A stretch of 64,000 nucleotides of DNA from Streptomyces sp. P9-A2 (GCF_036634175.1 NZ_JAZIFX010000001.1:4154001-4218000), one strand, 5' to 3'; positions 50,817 to 60,081 are shown, numbered from the stretch's first letter. Program-made: numbers and translations. Notes: a model not told the origin generated them from the letters alone.

Positions 50817-52549
50817 GCGGACGACGACGGCCGCGTCCACGGCGGAGAGCGGGCACACCGCGCACGCTACGGACCCGGCTCGTCGTCGCGTCCGTGGTCC
50901 TGATCGCCGTGGTGTGCGCGGTGATCGGCACGGTGACGACGCTGGCCCTGCGGTCGCACCTGTACGAGCAGTTGGACGGGCAGCTGCGTGAGGTGGCGAT
51001 GCGTGCTGCCGGCGGGCCCGCGGACGGCGGGCCGCCCCTTCAGCTCCAGGGCGGACAGGGCCCGCTCGAATTCGTCGTCAAGGGCCCGCAGGGCTTCGGC
51101 ACCATCGGCGCGACCGTCGAGGACGGCCGGGTGGCCGAAGGGATCGTCAGCACCTCCAGGGAGGAGAACGGGGTCACGACGCCCGAGGCCGCGCCGCTCA
51201 CCGACGCCCAGCTCACCGCCCTCGCGGCCGTACCACGTGACGAGAAGCAGCACACCGCGGAGATCCCCGGCCTGGGCGAGTACCGCGTGGAGTACCTGAG
51301 CGGCCGCAACGGCACGTTCTACGTCGCACTGCCGACCGAGAACACCGACGACACCATCAGCACTCTCATCCTGGTAGAGGTGAGCGTCACCGGCGCCGGG
51401 CTCGTGGCGGCCGGTATCGCGGGGTTCGTTCTCGTCGGCGTCGCGACCGGCCCGCTGCGCCGGGTCGCCGCCACCGCCACCCGGGTCTCCGAACTGCCTT
51501 TGCACCGCGGCGAGGTGACGCTCGAGGAACGGGTTCCCGAGGCCGAATGCGATCCGCACACCGAGGTCGGCCGGGTCGGCGCCGCCCTGAACCGGATGCT
51601 CGACCACGTCCACGGCGCGCTGCACGCACGTCAGGCGAGCGAGACGCGGGTACGGCAGTTCGTCGCCGACGCCAGTCATGAGCTGCGTACACCCCTGGCC
51701 TCCATCCGGGGCTACGCCGAACTCACCAGGCGGGGACGGGAGGAGGTCGGCCCCGATACCCGGCACGCGCTGCGGCGGATCGAGTCCGAGGCGGGCCGGA
51801 TGACCCTGCTCGTCGAGGACCTGCTGCTGCTCGCGCGCCTGGACGCCGGGCGGCCCCTGCAGTTCGAGGAGACCGACCTCGTCCCGCTCGTCGTGGACAC
51901 CGTCAGCGACGCCCGCGCGGCCGGCCCGGATTATCACTGGCGGCTGGAGCTGCCCGACGAGCCCGCCACTGCGCACGCCGACGCGGCCCGCCTCCAGCAG
52001 GTGCTGGTCAACCTGCTCGGCAACGCCCGCCACCACACCCCGCCGGGCACCACCGTGACCGCGGGGGTGCGGCGGCAGGGTTCCTGGCTGTGCGTGGAGG
52101 TGGCGGACGACGGGCCCGGCATCCCGCCGACGCTGGTTTCGCACGTCTTCGAACGGTTCGCACGTGGTGACTCGGCGCGCACCCGCTCGCCCGGGGGTTC
52201 GGTGGATGCCTCTACCGGTGGGTCGGCAGGTGGTTCGACCAGTGCCTCTGCCTCTGCCAGCGCCTCTGCCAGCGCCTCCACCGGTGGCTCGACGGGTCTG
52301 GGGCTGGCCATCGTGCAGGCCGTCGCAACCGCACACGACGGTGCCGTGACCGTCGAGAGCGTGCCGGGAAGGACGGTGTTCACGCTGTGGCTGCCCGCGC
52401 TCGCCCCCCGCCCCGCGCTAGCCCCGGAGTCCGCGTGGGCACCCCGGCCGGCGCCCCGGCCGGCGCCCGCGCCGCGTCCGTCCCCGTACTCACCGGCGTA
52501 CTCACAGGCGCAGCACAGCCTCGGCACACGGGCGGAACAGGGGCCTTGA
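50813..52549 (+). CDS. sensor histidine kinase with Ser/Ala insertion in ATP lid
   Basis: The 578-residue kinase has helix one (about 22-45), an extracellular sensor region (45-185), helix two (about 187-212) and a HAMP domain. HisKA carries the phosphoacceptor His289 in DASHELRTPLASIRGY. The ATPase domain shows the N box LLGNARHH and G1 VADDGPGIPP. Between the F box (VFERFARGDSA) and the G2 box (GLGLAIVQAV) sits a Ser/Ala/Gly-rich run of about 30 residues, including SASASASASASAS, which is not part of the normal ATP lid. The C-terminal 50 residues are Pro/Ala-rich. It partners the upstream response regulator. Confidence 0.9.
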   Translation: MSGRRRPRPRRRAGTPRTLRTRLVVASVVLIAVVCAVIGTVTTLALRSHLYEQLDGQLREVAMRAAGGPADGGPPLQLQGGQGPLEFVVKGPQGFGTIGATVEDGRVAEGIVSTSREENGVTTPEAAPLTDAQLTALAAVPRDEKQHTAEIPGLGEYRVEYLSGRNGTFYVALPTENTDDTISTLILVEVSVTGAGLVAAGIAGFVLVGVATGPLRRVAATATRVSELPLHRGEVTLEERVPEAECDPHTEVGRVGAALNRMLDHVHGALHARQASETRVRQFVADASHELRTPLASIRGYAELTRRGREEVGPDTRHALRRIESEAGRMTLLVEDLLLLARLDAGRPLQFEETDLVPLVVDTVSDARAAGPDYHWRLELPDEPATAHADAARLQQVLVNLLGNARHHTPPGTTVTAGVRRQGSWLCVEVADDGPGIPPTLVSHVFERFARGDSARTRSPGGSVDASTGGSAGGSTSASASASASASASTGGSTGLGLAIVQAVATAHDGAVTVESVPGRTVFTLWLPALAPRPALAPESAWAPRPAPRPAPAPRPSPYSPAYSQAQHSLGTRAEQGP

Positions 52550-52563
52550 GAAGAGTCGGCGCC

Positions 52564-55500
52564 ATGCGAACCGACTCTTCTTCCGGCACTGAGCCGGCGT
52601 GGGAGCAGTTGCCGGCCCGGGAACACCTCCCGGTCGACGGAGCCGCCACGCCGGTCCTGGACCTAGTGATCCCCGTCCACAACGAGGAGAAGGACCTCCG
52701 GCCGTGCGTCCGCAGACTGCACGAGCACCTCACCCGCACCTTCCCCTACGCGTTCCGCATCACGATCGCGGACAACGCCTCCACGGACACCACCGCGCAG
52801 GTGGCGGCGGGACTGGCGGAGCGGATCACGGAGGTGAGGTCCTTCCGGCTGGAGCGGAAGGGGCGGGGCCGGGCCCTGCAGACCGTCTGGTCGGCCTCGG
52901 ACGCCCCCGTCCTCGCCTACATGGACGTGGACCTGTCCACCGACCTGAACGCCCTGCTGCCGTTGGTCGCCCCGCTGATCTCCGGCCACTCGGACCTCGC
53001 CATCGGCTCCCGGCTCAGCCGGAGTTCACGAGTCGTGCGGGGTACCAAGCGGGAATTCATCAGCCGCTCGTACAACCTGATCCTGAGGGGTTCGCTCCAG
53101 GCCCGCTTCTCCGACGCGCAGTGCGGTTTCAAGGCGATCCGCCGGGACGTCGCCCAGGTGCTGCTCCCACTGGTGGAGGACAGCGGCTGGTTCTTCGACA
53201 CCGAACTGCTGGTGCTCGCCGAGCGCGCGGGGCTGCGGATCCACGAGGTACCGGTCGACTGGGTCGACGACCCCGACTCGACCGTGCACATCGTCCGGAC
53301 GGCGACCGACGACCTCAAGGGCGTGTGGCGGGTCGGCAGGGCCCTGGCCACCGGTTCGCTGCCGCTGGACCGGTTGACCAGGCCCTTCGGCGACGACCCG
53401 CGCGACCGCGACCTGACGGGCGTACCGCAGGGGCTGGCACGGCAGTTGGTCGGCTTCTGCGTCGTCGGCGCCCTGTCCACGCTCGTCTATCTGCTGCTCT
53501 ACAGCGGCTTCCGGACCTTCGCCGGCTCTCAGACGGCCAATGGGCTCGCCCTGCTGGTCTCGGCGGTCGCCAACACGGCCGCCAACCGCCGGCTCACGTT
53601 CGGGGTGCGGGGGCGTGGTGGTGCGGTACGGCACCAGGCGCAAGGGCTGGTCGTCTTCGGTATCGGCCTCGTGCTGACCGCCGGTTCACTCGCCGCGCTC
53701 AACGCCGCGGCCGGCGATCCCGCCCACTCCACCGAGCTGGCGGTTCTGATCGCCGCCAACCTCGCCGCGACGGTACTGCGGTTCCTGTTGTTCCGGGCGT
53801 GGGTCTTCCCGGACCGCGGCCACCCCGACTCCCGGCACCACCAGGATCGTCACAAAGGGCCGGCCACGTCTCCCCTCGACGTCTTCGAAGCCCTTGACGC
53901 TTTTGACGCCTTTGACGGAGACCGCTCCCGGCGGGACGCGACCATGCGGCTGCAGCCGGTGCGTCCGCCCGCCGTGCCCCCCGTGCCCCCCGCGTCCCCC
54001 ACGTCCCCCGCGTCCGCCCGCCGTGCCCCCCGTGCCCCCCGCGTCCCCCGTGCCCCCCGCGTCCCCCGCGTCCCCCGCGTCCCATCCGTCCGGTCCGGCA
54101 GCCCGGCCCCGTACGTCCGGCCCGTCCGGCATCGACCCGAGGAACCCTCGATGAGCACGCAGTCCGATCAGACGAGTCCCGGAACGATTCCCGGAACGAG
54201 TGCCGGAACGAGTGCCGGGGTGGCCCCCACCGTCTGGGGGCCACCCCGCCCTGCCTCCGCTCCCGCGGAGGAGGAACCACGGCAGCCGCTCGCCCGGAGA
54301 CTGTGGCGCGGTGGGCCGGAGGACCCCCGTTGGGCGCGACCGGCCTTCCTCGGACTGCTGTTGGTGACCGGGCTGCTGTATCTGTACAACCTGGGCGCGT
54401 CCGGATACGCCAACTCCTTCTACTCGGCGGCGGTGCAGGCGGGCAGCGAATCGTGGAAGGCGTTCTTCTTCGGCTCGCTGGACGCGGCGAACGCCATCAC
54501 CGTGGACAAGCCCCCGGCCTCACTGTGGCCGATGGGGCTCTCGGTGCGGGTCTTCGGCCTGAACTCCTGGGCGATCCTCGTGCCCGAGGTGCTGATGGGC
54601 GTCGGCACGGTCGCTGTCGTGTACGCGGCCGTGCGCCGCCGTTCCGGCCCGGCCGCCGGTCTGATCGCGGGCGCCGTGCTGGCGCTGACACCCGTCGCCG
54701 CGCTGATGTTCCGGTTCAACAACCCGGACGCCATGCTGGCGCTGCTGATGTCCCTCGTCTGCTACCTCGTGGTCCGTGCCCTGGAGGACGGCCGGACGAA
54801 GTGGCTGGTGTGGGCCGGTGCCGTGATCGGTTTCGCGTTCCTCGCGAAGACGCTCCAGGCGTTCCTCGTCCTCCCGCCCCTCGCGCTCGTTTACGGTGTC
54901 TGCGCTCCGGTGAAGCCGAAGAAGCGGGTGGTGCAGCTGGCGTGGGCGACCCTCGCGCTGGTCGTCTCCGGCGGCTGGTGGGTGGCGGTCGTCGAGCTGT
55001 GGCCCGCGTCCTCGCGCCCGTACGTCGGCGGCTCGCAGAACAACAGTTTCCTGGAGCTGACCTTCGGCTACAACGGCCTCGGCCGGCTCAACGGCGAGGA
55101 GACCGGCAGCGTCGGCGGAGGGGGAGCCGGTGGCCCCGGCGGTGGTACCGGTGGCGGGCAGTGGGGCGAGACCGGCTGGGACCGGATGTTCGGTTCCTCG
55201 GTCGGTGGCCAGATCTCCTGGCTGCTGCCCGCCGCACTGATCCTGCTGATCGCGGGGCTGGTCCTCACCCGCAAGGCCGGGCGGACCGACCCGGCACGCG
55301 GCTCGTTCCTGGTCTGGGGCGGCTCGCTGCTGGTGACCTTGGTCGTCTTCAGCTACATGGCCGGCATTTTCCACGAGTACTACACGGTGGCCATCGCGCC
55401 GTATCTGGCGGCTCTGGTCGGCATGGGCTCGGCCGCGCTGTGGGAGAAGCGGCGCTCGGTCGCCGCCTCGCTCGGCCTCGCGACCGCCGCGACGGCCACG

Positions 55501-56397
55501 GCAGCCTGGGAGTATGTGCTGCTCGACCGCACACCGGATTACCTGCCCTGGCTGAAGTGGCCGGTTCTGGTCGGCGGTCTGGTCGCGGCACTCGGACTGG
55601 TCTTCGTGGGCCGGCTCGGACACCGGCCGGCGCTCGCGGTGGCAGGGCTGGCACTGGTGGCGGCGTTGGCCGGTCCGACGGCGTACACGCTGAGCACGGT
55701 GCAGGAAGGTCACTCCGGTTCCATCGTCACGGCCGGTCCGGCGGGCGCGAGCATGGGTGGCGGGGGCGGTCCGGGCGGTGGCCCCGGCGGGGGCGGTGGC
55801 TTCCCCGGCGGGGGCGGTCAGGGCCGGCAGGGCCAGACCCCGCCCGGCGGCGGTGGCAACGGCACCGGCGGCTTCCCCGGCGGCGGCCCGATGGGTCAGG
55901 ACAGCCAGGACGGTCAGGACGGCCGGCCCGGCCAGAACCGGCAGGACGGCACCGGTGGCAGTGCCGAGAACGGCATGCCGGGCGGTGGCGGCGGTGCGGG
56001 CGGCATGGGCGGACTGCTCGGTGGCACGAGCATCGACTCGGAGGCGAAGGAACTCCTGGAGACCGACGCCGGGAACTACACCTGGGTCGCCGCCGCGATC
56101 GGCGCCCAGAACGCCGCGAGCCACCAGCTCGCCACGGGTGAACCCGTCATGGCGATCGGCGGCTTCAACGGCACCGACCCCTCACCGACCTTGGCCCAGT
56201 TCCAGCAGTACGTGGAGGAAGGGAGGATCCACTACTTCGTCTCCGGCGGGAGCATGGGCGGGGGCATGGACGGGGGTGACGATTCCGCCGGCTCCAGTAC
56301 CTCTTCGCAGATCACGTCCTGGGTGGAGGAGAACTTCGAGGAGGCGACGGCAGGCTCGGCCACCTTCTACGACCTCACCCGGAAGGTTGAAGGCTGA
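52564..56397 (+). CDS. GT2-GtrA-GT39 glycosyltransferase, single continuous frame of 1277 residues
   Basis: Residues about 35-290 form a DPM1-like GT2 transferase (VIPVHNEEKDLRP, then YMDVDLSTDLNAL). Residues 295-420 are a GtrA-like four-helix membrane domain, and 425-530 a Pro/Arg-rich linker (PRAPRVPRAPRVPRVPRVP). From residue 530 there is a GT39/ArnT-type polytopic transferase (FYSAAVQAGSESWKAFFFGS, then TVDKPPASLW, and a Gly-rich extracellular loop before AKELLETDAGNYTWVAA). From memory the two parts are usually separate neighbouring genes. An ATG at 54151 with AGGA eight bases upstream could still start the GT39 part independently. The protein likely makes and uses a polyprenyl-linked sugar for envelope glycans. 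It follows the two-component system by 14 bases. Confidence 0.85.
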   Translation: MRTDSSSGTEPAWEQLPAREHLPVDGAATPVLDLVIPVHNEEKDLRPCVRRLHEHLTRTFPYAFRITIADNASTDTTAQVAAGLAERITEVRSFRLERKGRGRALQTVWSASDAPVLAYMDVDLSTDLNALLPLVAPLISGHSDLAIGSRLSRSSRVVRGTKREFISRSYNLILRGSLQARFSDAQCGFKAIRRDVAQVLLPLVEDSGWFFDTELLVLAERAGLRIHEVPVDWVDDPDSTVHIVRTATDDLKGVWRVGRALATGSLPLDRLTRPFGDDPRDRDLTGVPQGLARQLVGFCVVGALSTLVYLLLYSGFRTFAGSQTANGLALLVSAVANTAANRRLTFGVRGRGGAVRHQAQGLVVFGIGLVLTAGSLAALNAAAGDPAHSTELAVLIAANLAATVLRFLLFRAWVFPDRGHPDSRHHQDRHKGPATSPLDVFEALDAFDAFDGDRSRRDATMRLQPVRPPAVPPVPPASPTSPASARRAPRAPRVPRAPRVPRVPRVPSVRSGSPAPYVRPVRHRPEEPSMSTQSDQTSPGTIPGTSAGTSAGVAPTVWGPPRPASAPAEEEPRQPLARRLWRGGPEDPRWARPAFLGLLLVTGLLYLYNLGASGYANSFYSAAVQAGSESWKAFFFGSLDAANAITVDKPPASLWPMGLSVRVFGLNSWAILVPEVLMGVGTVAVVYAAVRRRSGPAAGLIAGAVLALTPVAALMFRFNNPDAMLALLMSLVCYLVVRALEDGRTKWLVWAGAVIGFAFLAKTLQAFLVLPPLALVYGVCAPVKPKKRVVQLAWATLALVVSGGWWVAVVELWPASSRPYVGGSQNNSFLELTFGYNGLGRLNGEETGSVGGGGAGGPGGGTGGGQWGETGWDRMFGSSVGGQISWLLPAALILLIAGLVLTRKAGRTDPARGSFLVWGGSLLVTLVVFSYMAGIFHEYYTVAIAPYLAALVGMGSAALWEKRRSVAASLGLATAATATAAWEYVLLDRTPDYLPWLKWPVLVGGLVAALGLVFVGRLGHRPALAVAGLALVAALAGPTAYTLSTVQEGHSGSIVTAGPAGASMGGGGGPGGGPGGGGGFPGGGGQGRQGQTPPGGGGNGTGGFPGGGPMGQDSQDGQDGRPGQNRQDGTGGSAENGMPGGGGGAGGMGGLLGGTSIDSEAKELLETDAGNYTWVAAAIGAQNAASHQLATGEPVMAIGGFNGTDPSPTLAQFQQYVEEGRIHYFVSGGSMGGGMDGGDDSAGSSTSSQITSWVEENFEEATAGSATFYDLTRKVEG

Positions 56398-56552
56398 GGG
56401 TCGACGGTCAACGGCTGACGGTCAACGGCTGAAGGCCGACGGCCACTCCGCAGTCGGCAGCGAGTGGCAGCGAGTGGCAGCAAGCGGGCGGAGGGCGGGC
56501 GGAGGTCGGGGGGCGGTGGCACCGGGAGCAGCCACCGCCACCCGCCCGCTCG
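56398..56552. repeat. short spacer with ACGGTCAACGGCTG repeats
   Basis: Just after the glycosyltransferase stop, ACGGTCAACGGCTG-type units recur two to three times with decay, followed by GGCAGCGAGT repeats. There is no gene. It separates converging genes. Confidence 0.55.
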
Positions 56553-57023
56553 TCAGTCCCCTTCGACCAGCCGTGCCGGGAAGCCGCCCGTCGCCACCGG
56601 GCCCCACCGCTCCGGGGTGATCCGGATGATCGACTTGCCCTGCTTGACCATGGCCGCCCGGTACTCGTCCCAGTCGGGGTGTTCGCCGGCGATGTTCCGG
56701 TAGTACTCCACGAGCGGTTCCACCGACTCGGGTGTGTCGAGGACCTCGGCGGTGCCGTCGATCTGTACCCAGGGGCCGTTCCACTCGTCGCTGAGGACGA
56801 TCAGGCTCACGTGGGCGTCCCTCTTGGCGTTGCGGGTCTTGGCGCGTTCCGGGTAGGTGGAGAGCACGATGCGGCCGGAGTCGTCGACCCCGCAGGTCAG
56901 CGGCGACCCCTGGGGGCTTCCGTCGGTTCGCCGGGTCAGCAGGATCGCGCGGTGCCGGGGCCGTACGAAGTCCAGCAACTCATCGAGGGGGACACGGGTG
57001 TTCGTCGCGATGTTCGGTGCCAT
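56553..57023 (-). CDS. PPOX-class F420-dependent oxidoreductase
   Basis: The 156-residue protein has the split-barrel FMN/F420-binding fold of the pyridoxine 5'-phosphate-oxidase-like class. Typical segments are RHRAILLTRRTDGSPQGSPL, KTRNAKRDAHVSLIVLSDEW and the C-terminal IIRITPERWGPVATGGFP. Actinobacterial members of this size usually use F420 and reduce various small molecules. The gene is monocistronic; its promoter region is shared with the second 162-bp repeat element, which lies about 150 bp upstream of the ATG. Confidence 0.87.
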   Translation of the reverse strand: MAPNIATNTRVPLDELLDFVRPRHRAILLTRRTDGSPQGSPLTCGVDDSGRIVLSTYPERAKTRNAKRDAHVSLIVLSDEWNGPWVQIDGTAEVLDTPESVEPLVEYYRNIAGEHPDWDEYRAAMVKQGKSIIRITPERWGPVATGGFPARLVEGD

Positions 57024-57172
57024 GGCGCCAGCCTAGGACCGACGCCGGGTGCCGGTGGGTGCCTCGCCAGGCCGTCGGGGGCGAAGACCCGGGGGGAGTA
57101 CCGGCGAGGAGGGCCGGTGAAGAGGACCCTGCTGAAGAGGACCGGCCCGCGGTGGGGGGCGCGCCTCCGCTG

Positions 57173-57334
57173 ACGACCTCACCCGCGATGGCGAGCGGGC
57201 TCCCGACGCCCTGCGGCTTCGCCTCCGGCGTTGTCGTCGGTCGCGATGGCTCCGCCATCACTCCCTCCTCCGCCTCGGATGCGAAGCCGCATGACGCCGC
57301 TCGCTGATCCACTCCCCATCGCGGGTGAGGTCGT
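57173..57334. repeat. 162-bp inverted-repeat element, copy 2 (MITE-like)
   Basis: It is identical in length to the copy at 33044 and differs at two positions, and it has the same perfect 19-bp terminal inverted repeats. Both copies are preceded by GCTG, so the true left end may include those bases. It lies between the divergent region of the F420-type oxidoreductase and the end of the MFS exporter gene. No transposase lies nearby. Confidence 0.9.
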
Positions 57335-57393
57335 AAGAGCGTGCCGCCCGCCGCGGACCGGGGTCGGGTGGCCCGAAGGCGAAGGGGTCCGGA

Positions 57394-59181
57394 CTACTTG
57401 CCGGAACCGGTGGGGCCGGTGGGGTCGGTGGACCCGGTGGACCCGGTGGTGCCTTTGCCACCGCCGGCGGAGGCCGAAGCGGAGCCGGACCGGCTCGGGA
57501 CGTCGGCGGTGCCGGCCTCGGCCGCCCCGCCGGTGGTTTCGTCCGTCGTTCCGGCGGCCACCGGAACCGTTGCGGCGGAGAGCGACTCGGCGGCCTGGGC
57601 CAGCGCGCCCGAGGTCCGCAGCGGGACCTCCTTGATGAACAGGGTCACCAGGAAGGCGAGGAAGGCGACCGGGGCGACGTACAGGAAGATGTCGGCGATG
57701 CCGTGCCCGTAGGCGCTCTCCAGCCAGGTGCGGATGCCGTCGGGCAGCAGGTCCATGTCCGGCAGTTCACCGGAGCCGGCCGATTGGGCGGCGGCGGCCC
57801 GCTCCTGCGGGCTCAGTGAGCCGATGGTGTCCTCGGCGTAGTGGTTGATCCGGGTCGACATGACCGAGCCGAGCACCGAGACGCCCACCGCGCCGCCGAG
57901 CGACCGGAAGAAGGTGACGACGGAGCTCGCGGCGCCGAGGTCGCTCGGGTCGACCTGGTTCTGCGTGCACAGCACCAGGTTCTGCATCATCATGCCGGTG
58001 CCGAGGCCCATGATCACCATGAAGAGGCCGATGTGCCAGTACGGGGTGTCGTAGCGTATGGAGCTCAGCAGCCCCAGGGCGGCGGTCAGCAGCGCGGCGC
58101 CGGCGACGAGCCAGGCCTTCCACTTACCGGTCCGGGTGATGATCAGACCGGAGACGGTCGAGGAGACGAACAGACCGCCGATCATCGGAATGGTGAGGAC
58201 ACCCGACATGGTCGGGGACTCGTTCCGGGCCAGCTGGAAGAACTGGCTGAAGTAGATGGTGCCGGCGAACATCGCGATGCCCACGAACAGCGAGGCGACC
58301 GAGGCCAGCGTGATGGTGCGGTTGCGGAACAGCCGCAGCGGGATGATCGGCTCGGCGGCCTTCGTCTCGACGAACAGGAAGACCAGGGTGAGCAGCAGCG
58401 AGCCGCCGACCATCGCGTACGTCTGCCAGGACACCCAGGCGAACTTGTCGTCGGCGAAGGTGACCCAGATCAGCAGCAGGCTGACGGCAGCGGTGATGAA
58501 GAAGGCGCCGGCCCAGTCGACCTTCACCTTGCGCCTGGTCTCCGGCAGCTTCAGGGTCTTCTGCAGCACGAAGAGGGCGATCAGCGCGAACGGCACGCCG
58601 ACGTACAGGCACCAGCGCCAGCCGAGCCACGAGGTGTCGGTGATCACGCCGCCGATCAGCGGGCCACCCACGGTCGCGATGGCGAAGGTCGCGCCCAGGT
58701 AGCCGGAGTAGCGGCCGCGCTCCCGGGGGGAGATCATCGCGGCCATGATGATCTGGGCCAGCGCGGTCAGACCGCCGGCCCCCAGCCCCTGGATGACCCG
58801 GGCCGTGATCAGCATGCCGGGGTTCTGCGCCATGCCGGCGACCACGGAGCCCACGATGAAGATGACCAGGGCCGTCTGGACCAGTGTCTTCTTGCTGACC
58901 AGGTCGGCCAGCTTGCCCCACAGGGGCGTGGACGCGGTCATCGACAGCAGCGCCGCCGTCACGACCCAGGTGTAGGCGCTCTGGCCGCCGCCGAGTTCGG
59001 TGATGATCTCGGGCAGGGCGTTGGAGACGATGGTGGAGGACATGATCGCGGCGAACATGCCGAGCAGCAGGCCCGACAGTGCCTCCAGGATCTGCCGGTG
59101 GGACATGGGAGCGCCGCTCGCGGAGGAGTCTCCCCCGCGCTCGGCCCGAGCCCGCACACCGGTCGGTGTGGTCGTTGCCAT
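57394..59181 (-). CDS. MFS drug-efflux transporter, DHA2 (EmrB/QacA) type with 14 helices
   Basis: The 595-residue protein begins its first helix at ILEALSGLLLGMFAAIMSST and has the DHA2 pattern of about 14 helices. Motif A is seen as PLWGKLADLVSKKTLVQ, with motif C near IATVGGPLIGGVI. A Ser/Gly/Thr-rich cytosolic tail of about 60 residues ends the protein (SGSASASAGGGKGTTGSTGS). DHA2 transporters expel drugs or metabolites using the proton gradient. The MarR regulator is immediately upstream in the same direction with a 14-bp gap, so the pair is one operon, probably induced by the regulator's ligand. Confidence 0.92.
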   Translation of the reverse strand: MATTTPTGVRARAERGGDSSASGAPMSHRQILEALSGLLLGMFAAIMSSTIVSNALPEIITELGGGQSAYTWVVTAALLSMTASTPLWGKLADLVSKKTLVQTALVIFIVGSVVAGMAQNPGMLITARVIQGLGAGGLTALAQIIMAAMISPRERGRYSGYLGATFAIATVGGPLIGGVITDTSWLGWRWCLYVGVPFALIALFVLQKTLKLPETRRKVKVDWAGAFFITAAVSLLLIWVTFADDKFAWVSWQTYAMVGGSLLLTLVFLFVETKAAEPIIPLRLFRNRTITLASVASLFVGIAMFAGTIYFSQFFQLARNESPTMSGVLTIPMIGGLFVSSTVSGLIITRTGKWKAWLVAGAALLTAALGLLSSIRYDTPYWHIGLFMVIMGLGTGMMMQNLVLCTQNQVDPSDLGAASSVVTFFRSLGGAVGVSVLGSVMSTRINHYAEDTIGSLSPQERAAAAQSAGSGELPDMDLLPDGIRTWLESAYGHGIADIFLYVAPVAFLAFLVTLFIKEVPLRTSGALAQAAESLSAATVPVAAGTTDETTGGAAEAGTADVPSRSGSASASAGGGKGTTGSTGSTDPTGPTGSGK

Positions 59182-59195
59182 GGACTTCCTTACTC

Positions 59196-59774
59196 TTACG
59201 CGTTTGCGGGTGTACGGGCGGTCTCGGTGTCCTGGGGGGTACGAGGAGCCGGGGTCCCAGGGGCCTCGGAGGGCGCGGCGGCCTCGGGCGGCACGGGGGC
59301 CGCAGGGGGCGCGGGGCTGGGTGGTGGTGTCGCGCGGGGCGTGGGCCGGCAGTCGCTGAAGCTGTCCCGAAGGCGGGACATGAGCCGGGCGAGCAGGACG
59401 ATCTCGTCCTCGGACCAGTCGTCCAGGCGTTCGGTGAGCAGTTGGGTGGCCCGTCGGAACAACGCGTCGAGCTGCACTCGGCCCGCGGGGGTCAGGCGCA
59501 GGATGCGGGAGCGCTTGTCGGTCGGATCGGGGGACCGCTCGACCCAGCCGAGCGCGACCGCGTGGGTGACCTGGCGGCTGGTGACCGAGAGGTCGACGGC
59601 GAGCAGCTCGGTGAGCCGGCTCATGCGCATGGCGCCGTGGCGGCCGAGGGCCGTCAGCACGGCGGCGGAGCCGCTGTGGAAGTCGGCCGGCATGCTCCGG
59701 CGCAGCTCTCGCTTCACCGCGCTGAAGGCACTGAGCTGCCGTACCAGCTCCTCGTACTGCGCCTGCTCGGCCAT
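59196..59774 (-). CDS. MarR family transcriptional regulator of the efflux operon
   Basis: The 192-residue protein has the MarR fold: HTH in MRMSRLTELLAVDLSVTSRQ (about residues 50-75) and wing with DPTDKRSRILRLT. A Pro/Ala-rich tail of about 45 residues (PPPSPAPPAAPVPPEAAAP) is unusual for the family. It precedes and probably controls the MFS exporter gene. Two TTGC-N5-GCAA palindromes lie just upstream of its ATG and are the likely operators. Confidence 0.9.
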   Translation of the reverse strand: MAEQAQYEELVRQLSAFSAVKRELRRSMPADFHSGSAAVLTALGRHGAMRMSRLTELLAVDLSVTSRQVTHAVALGWVERSPDPTDKRSRILRLTPAGRVQLDALFRRATQLLTERLDDWSEDEIVLLARLMSRLRDSFSDCRPTPRATPPPSPAPPAAPVPPEAAAPSEAPGTPAPRTPQDTETARTPANA

Positions 59775-59788
59775 GACACCTCCCATTC

Positions 59789-59832
59789 GTTGCTTAGGGC
59801 AACGATAGAAGTGGTTGGTTGCTGAAGGCAAA
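59789..59832. promoter_or_regulatory. two TTGC-N5-GCAA palindromes, candidate MarR operators
   Basis: GTTGCTTAGGGCAAC (centre near 59796) and GTTGCTGAAGGCAAA (centre near 59825) share the same half-sites and lie about 29 bp apart, roughly three helical turns, 15-60 bp upstream of the marR start codon. Confidence 0.75.
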
Positions 59833-60081
59833 CAAAAAAGGGTGCAAGGGCCTCAAAACTTGGCAAAGGCAAGTATGTTAAATCGTAAACGCGCAGGTGG
59901 GAGGGTTTGTCGGCCAATCGGTACCAGCGGCCGGGCCCTGCGGCCCCGCTCCGATGGCTCACGTGGACCGCGCTCAGCCCGTACCGCCGAGCGACGTGTG
60001 CCCGCGCGCGATCCCTCTACGTGCCCCATGCGCGCCCCATGCGTGCCCCGTCCGCACCCCATCGGACCTCTTTCGAGAGAA

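Noticed and set aside
52564..56397. Two separate glycosyltransferase genes annotated independently
   Set aside because: No stop codon or frame change separates them as given, so one frame is reported and the possible internal start is noted.
57841..59808. Long plus-strand frame antisense to the MFS exporter and its MarR regulator
   Set aside because: It mirrors two clearly recognised genes, has no start signal, and its composition is that of an antisense shadow.
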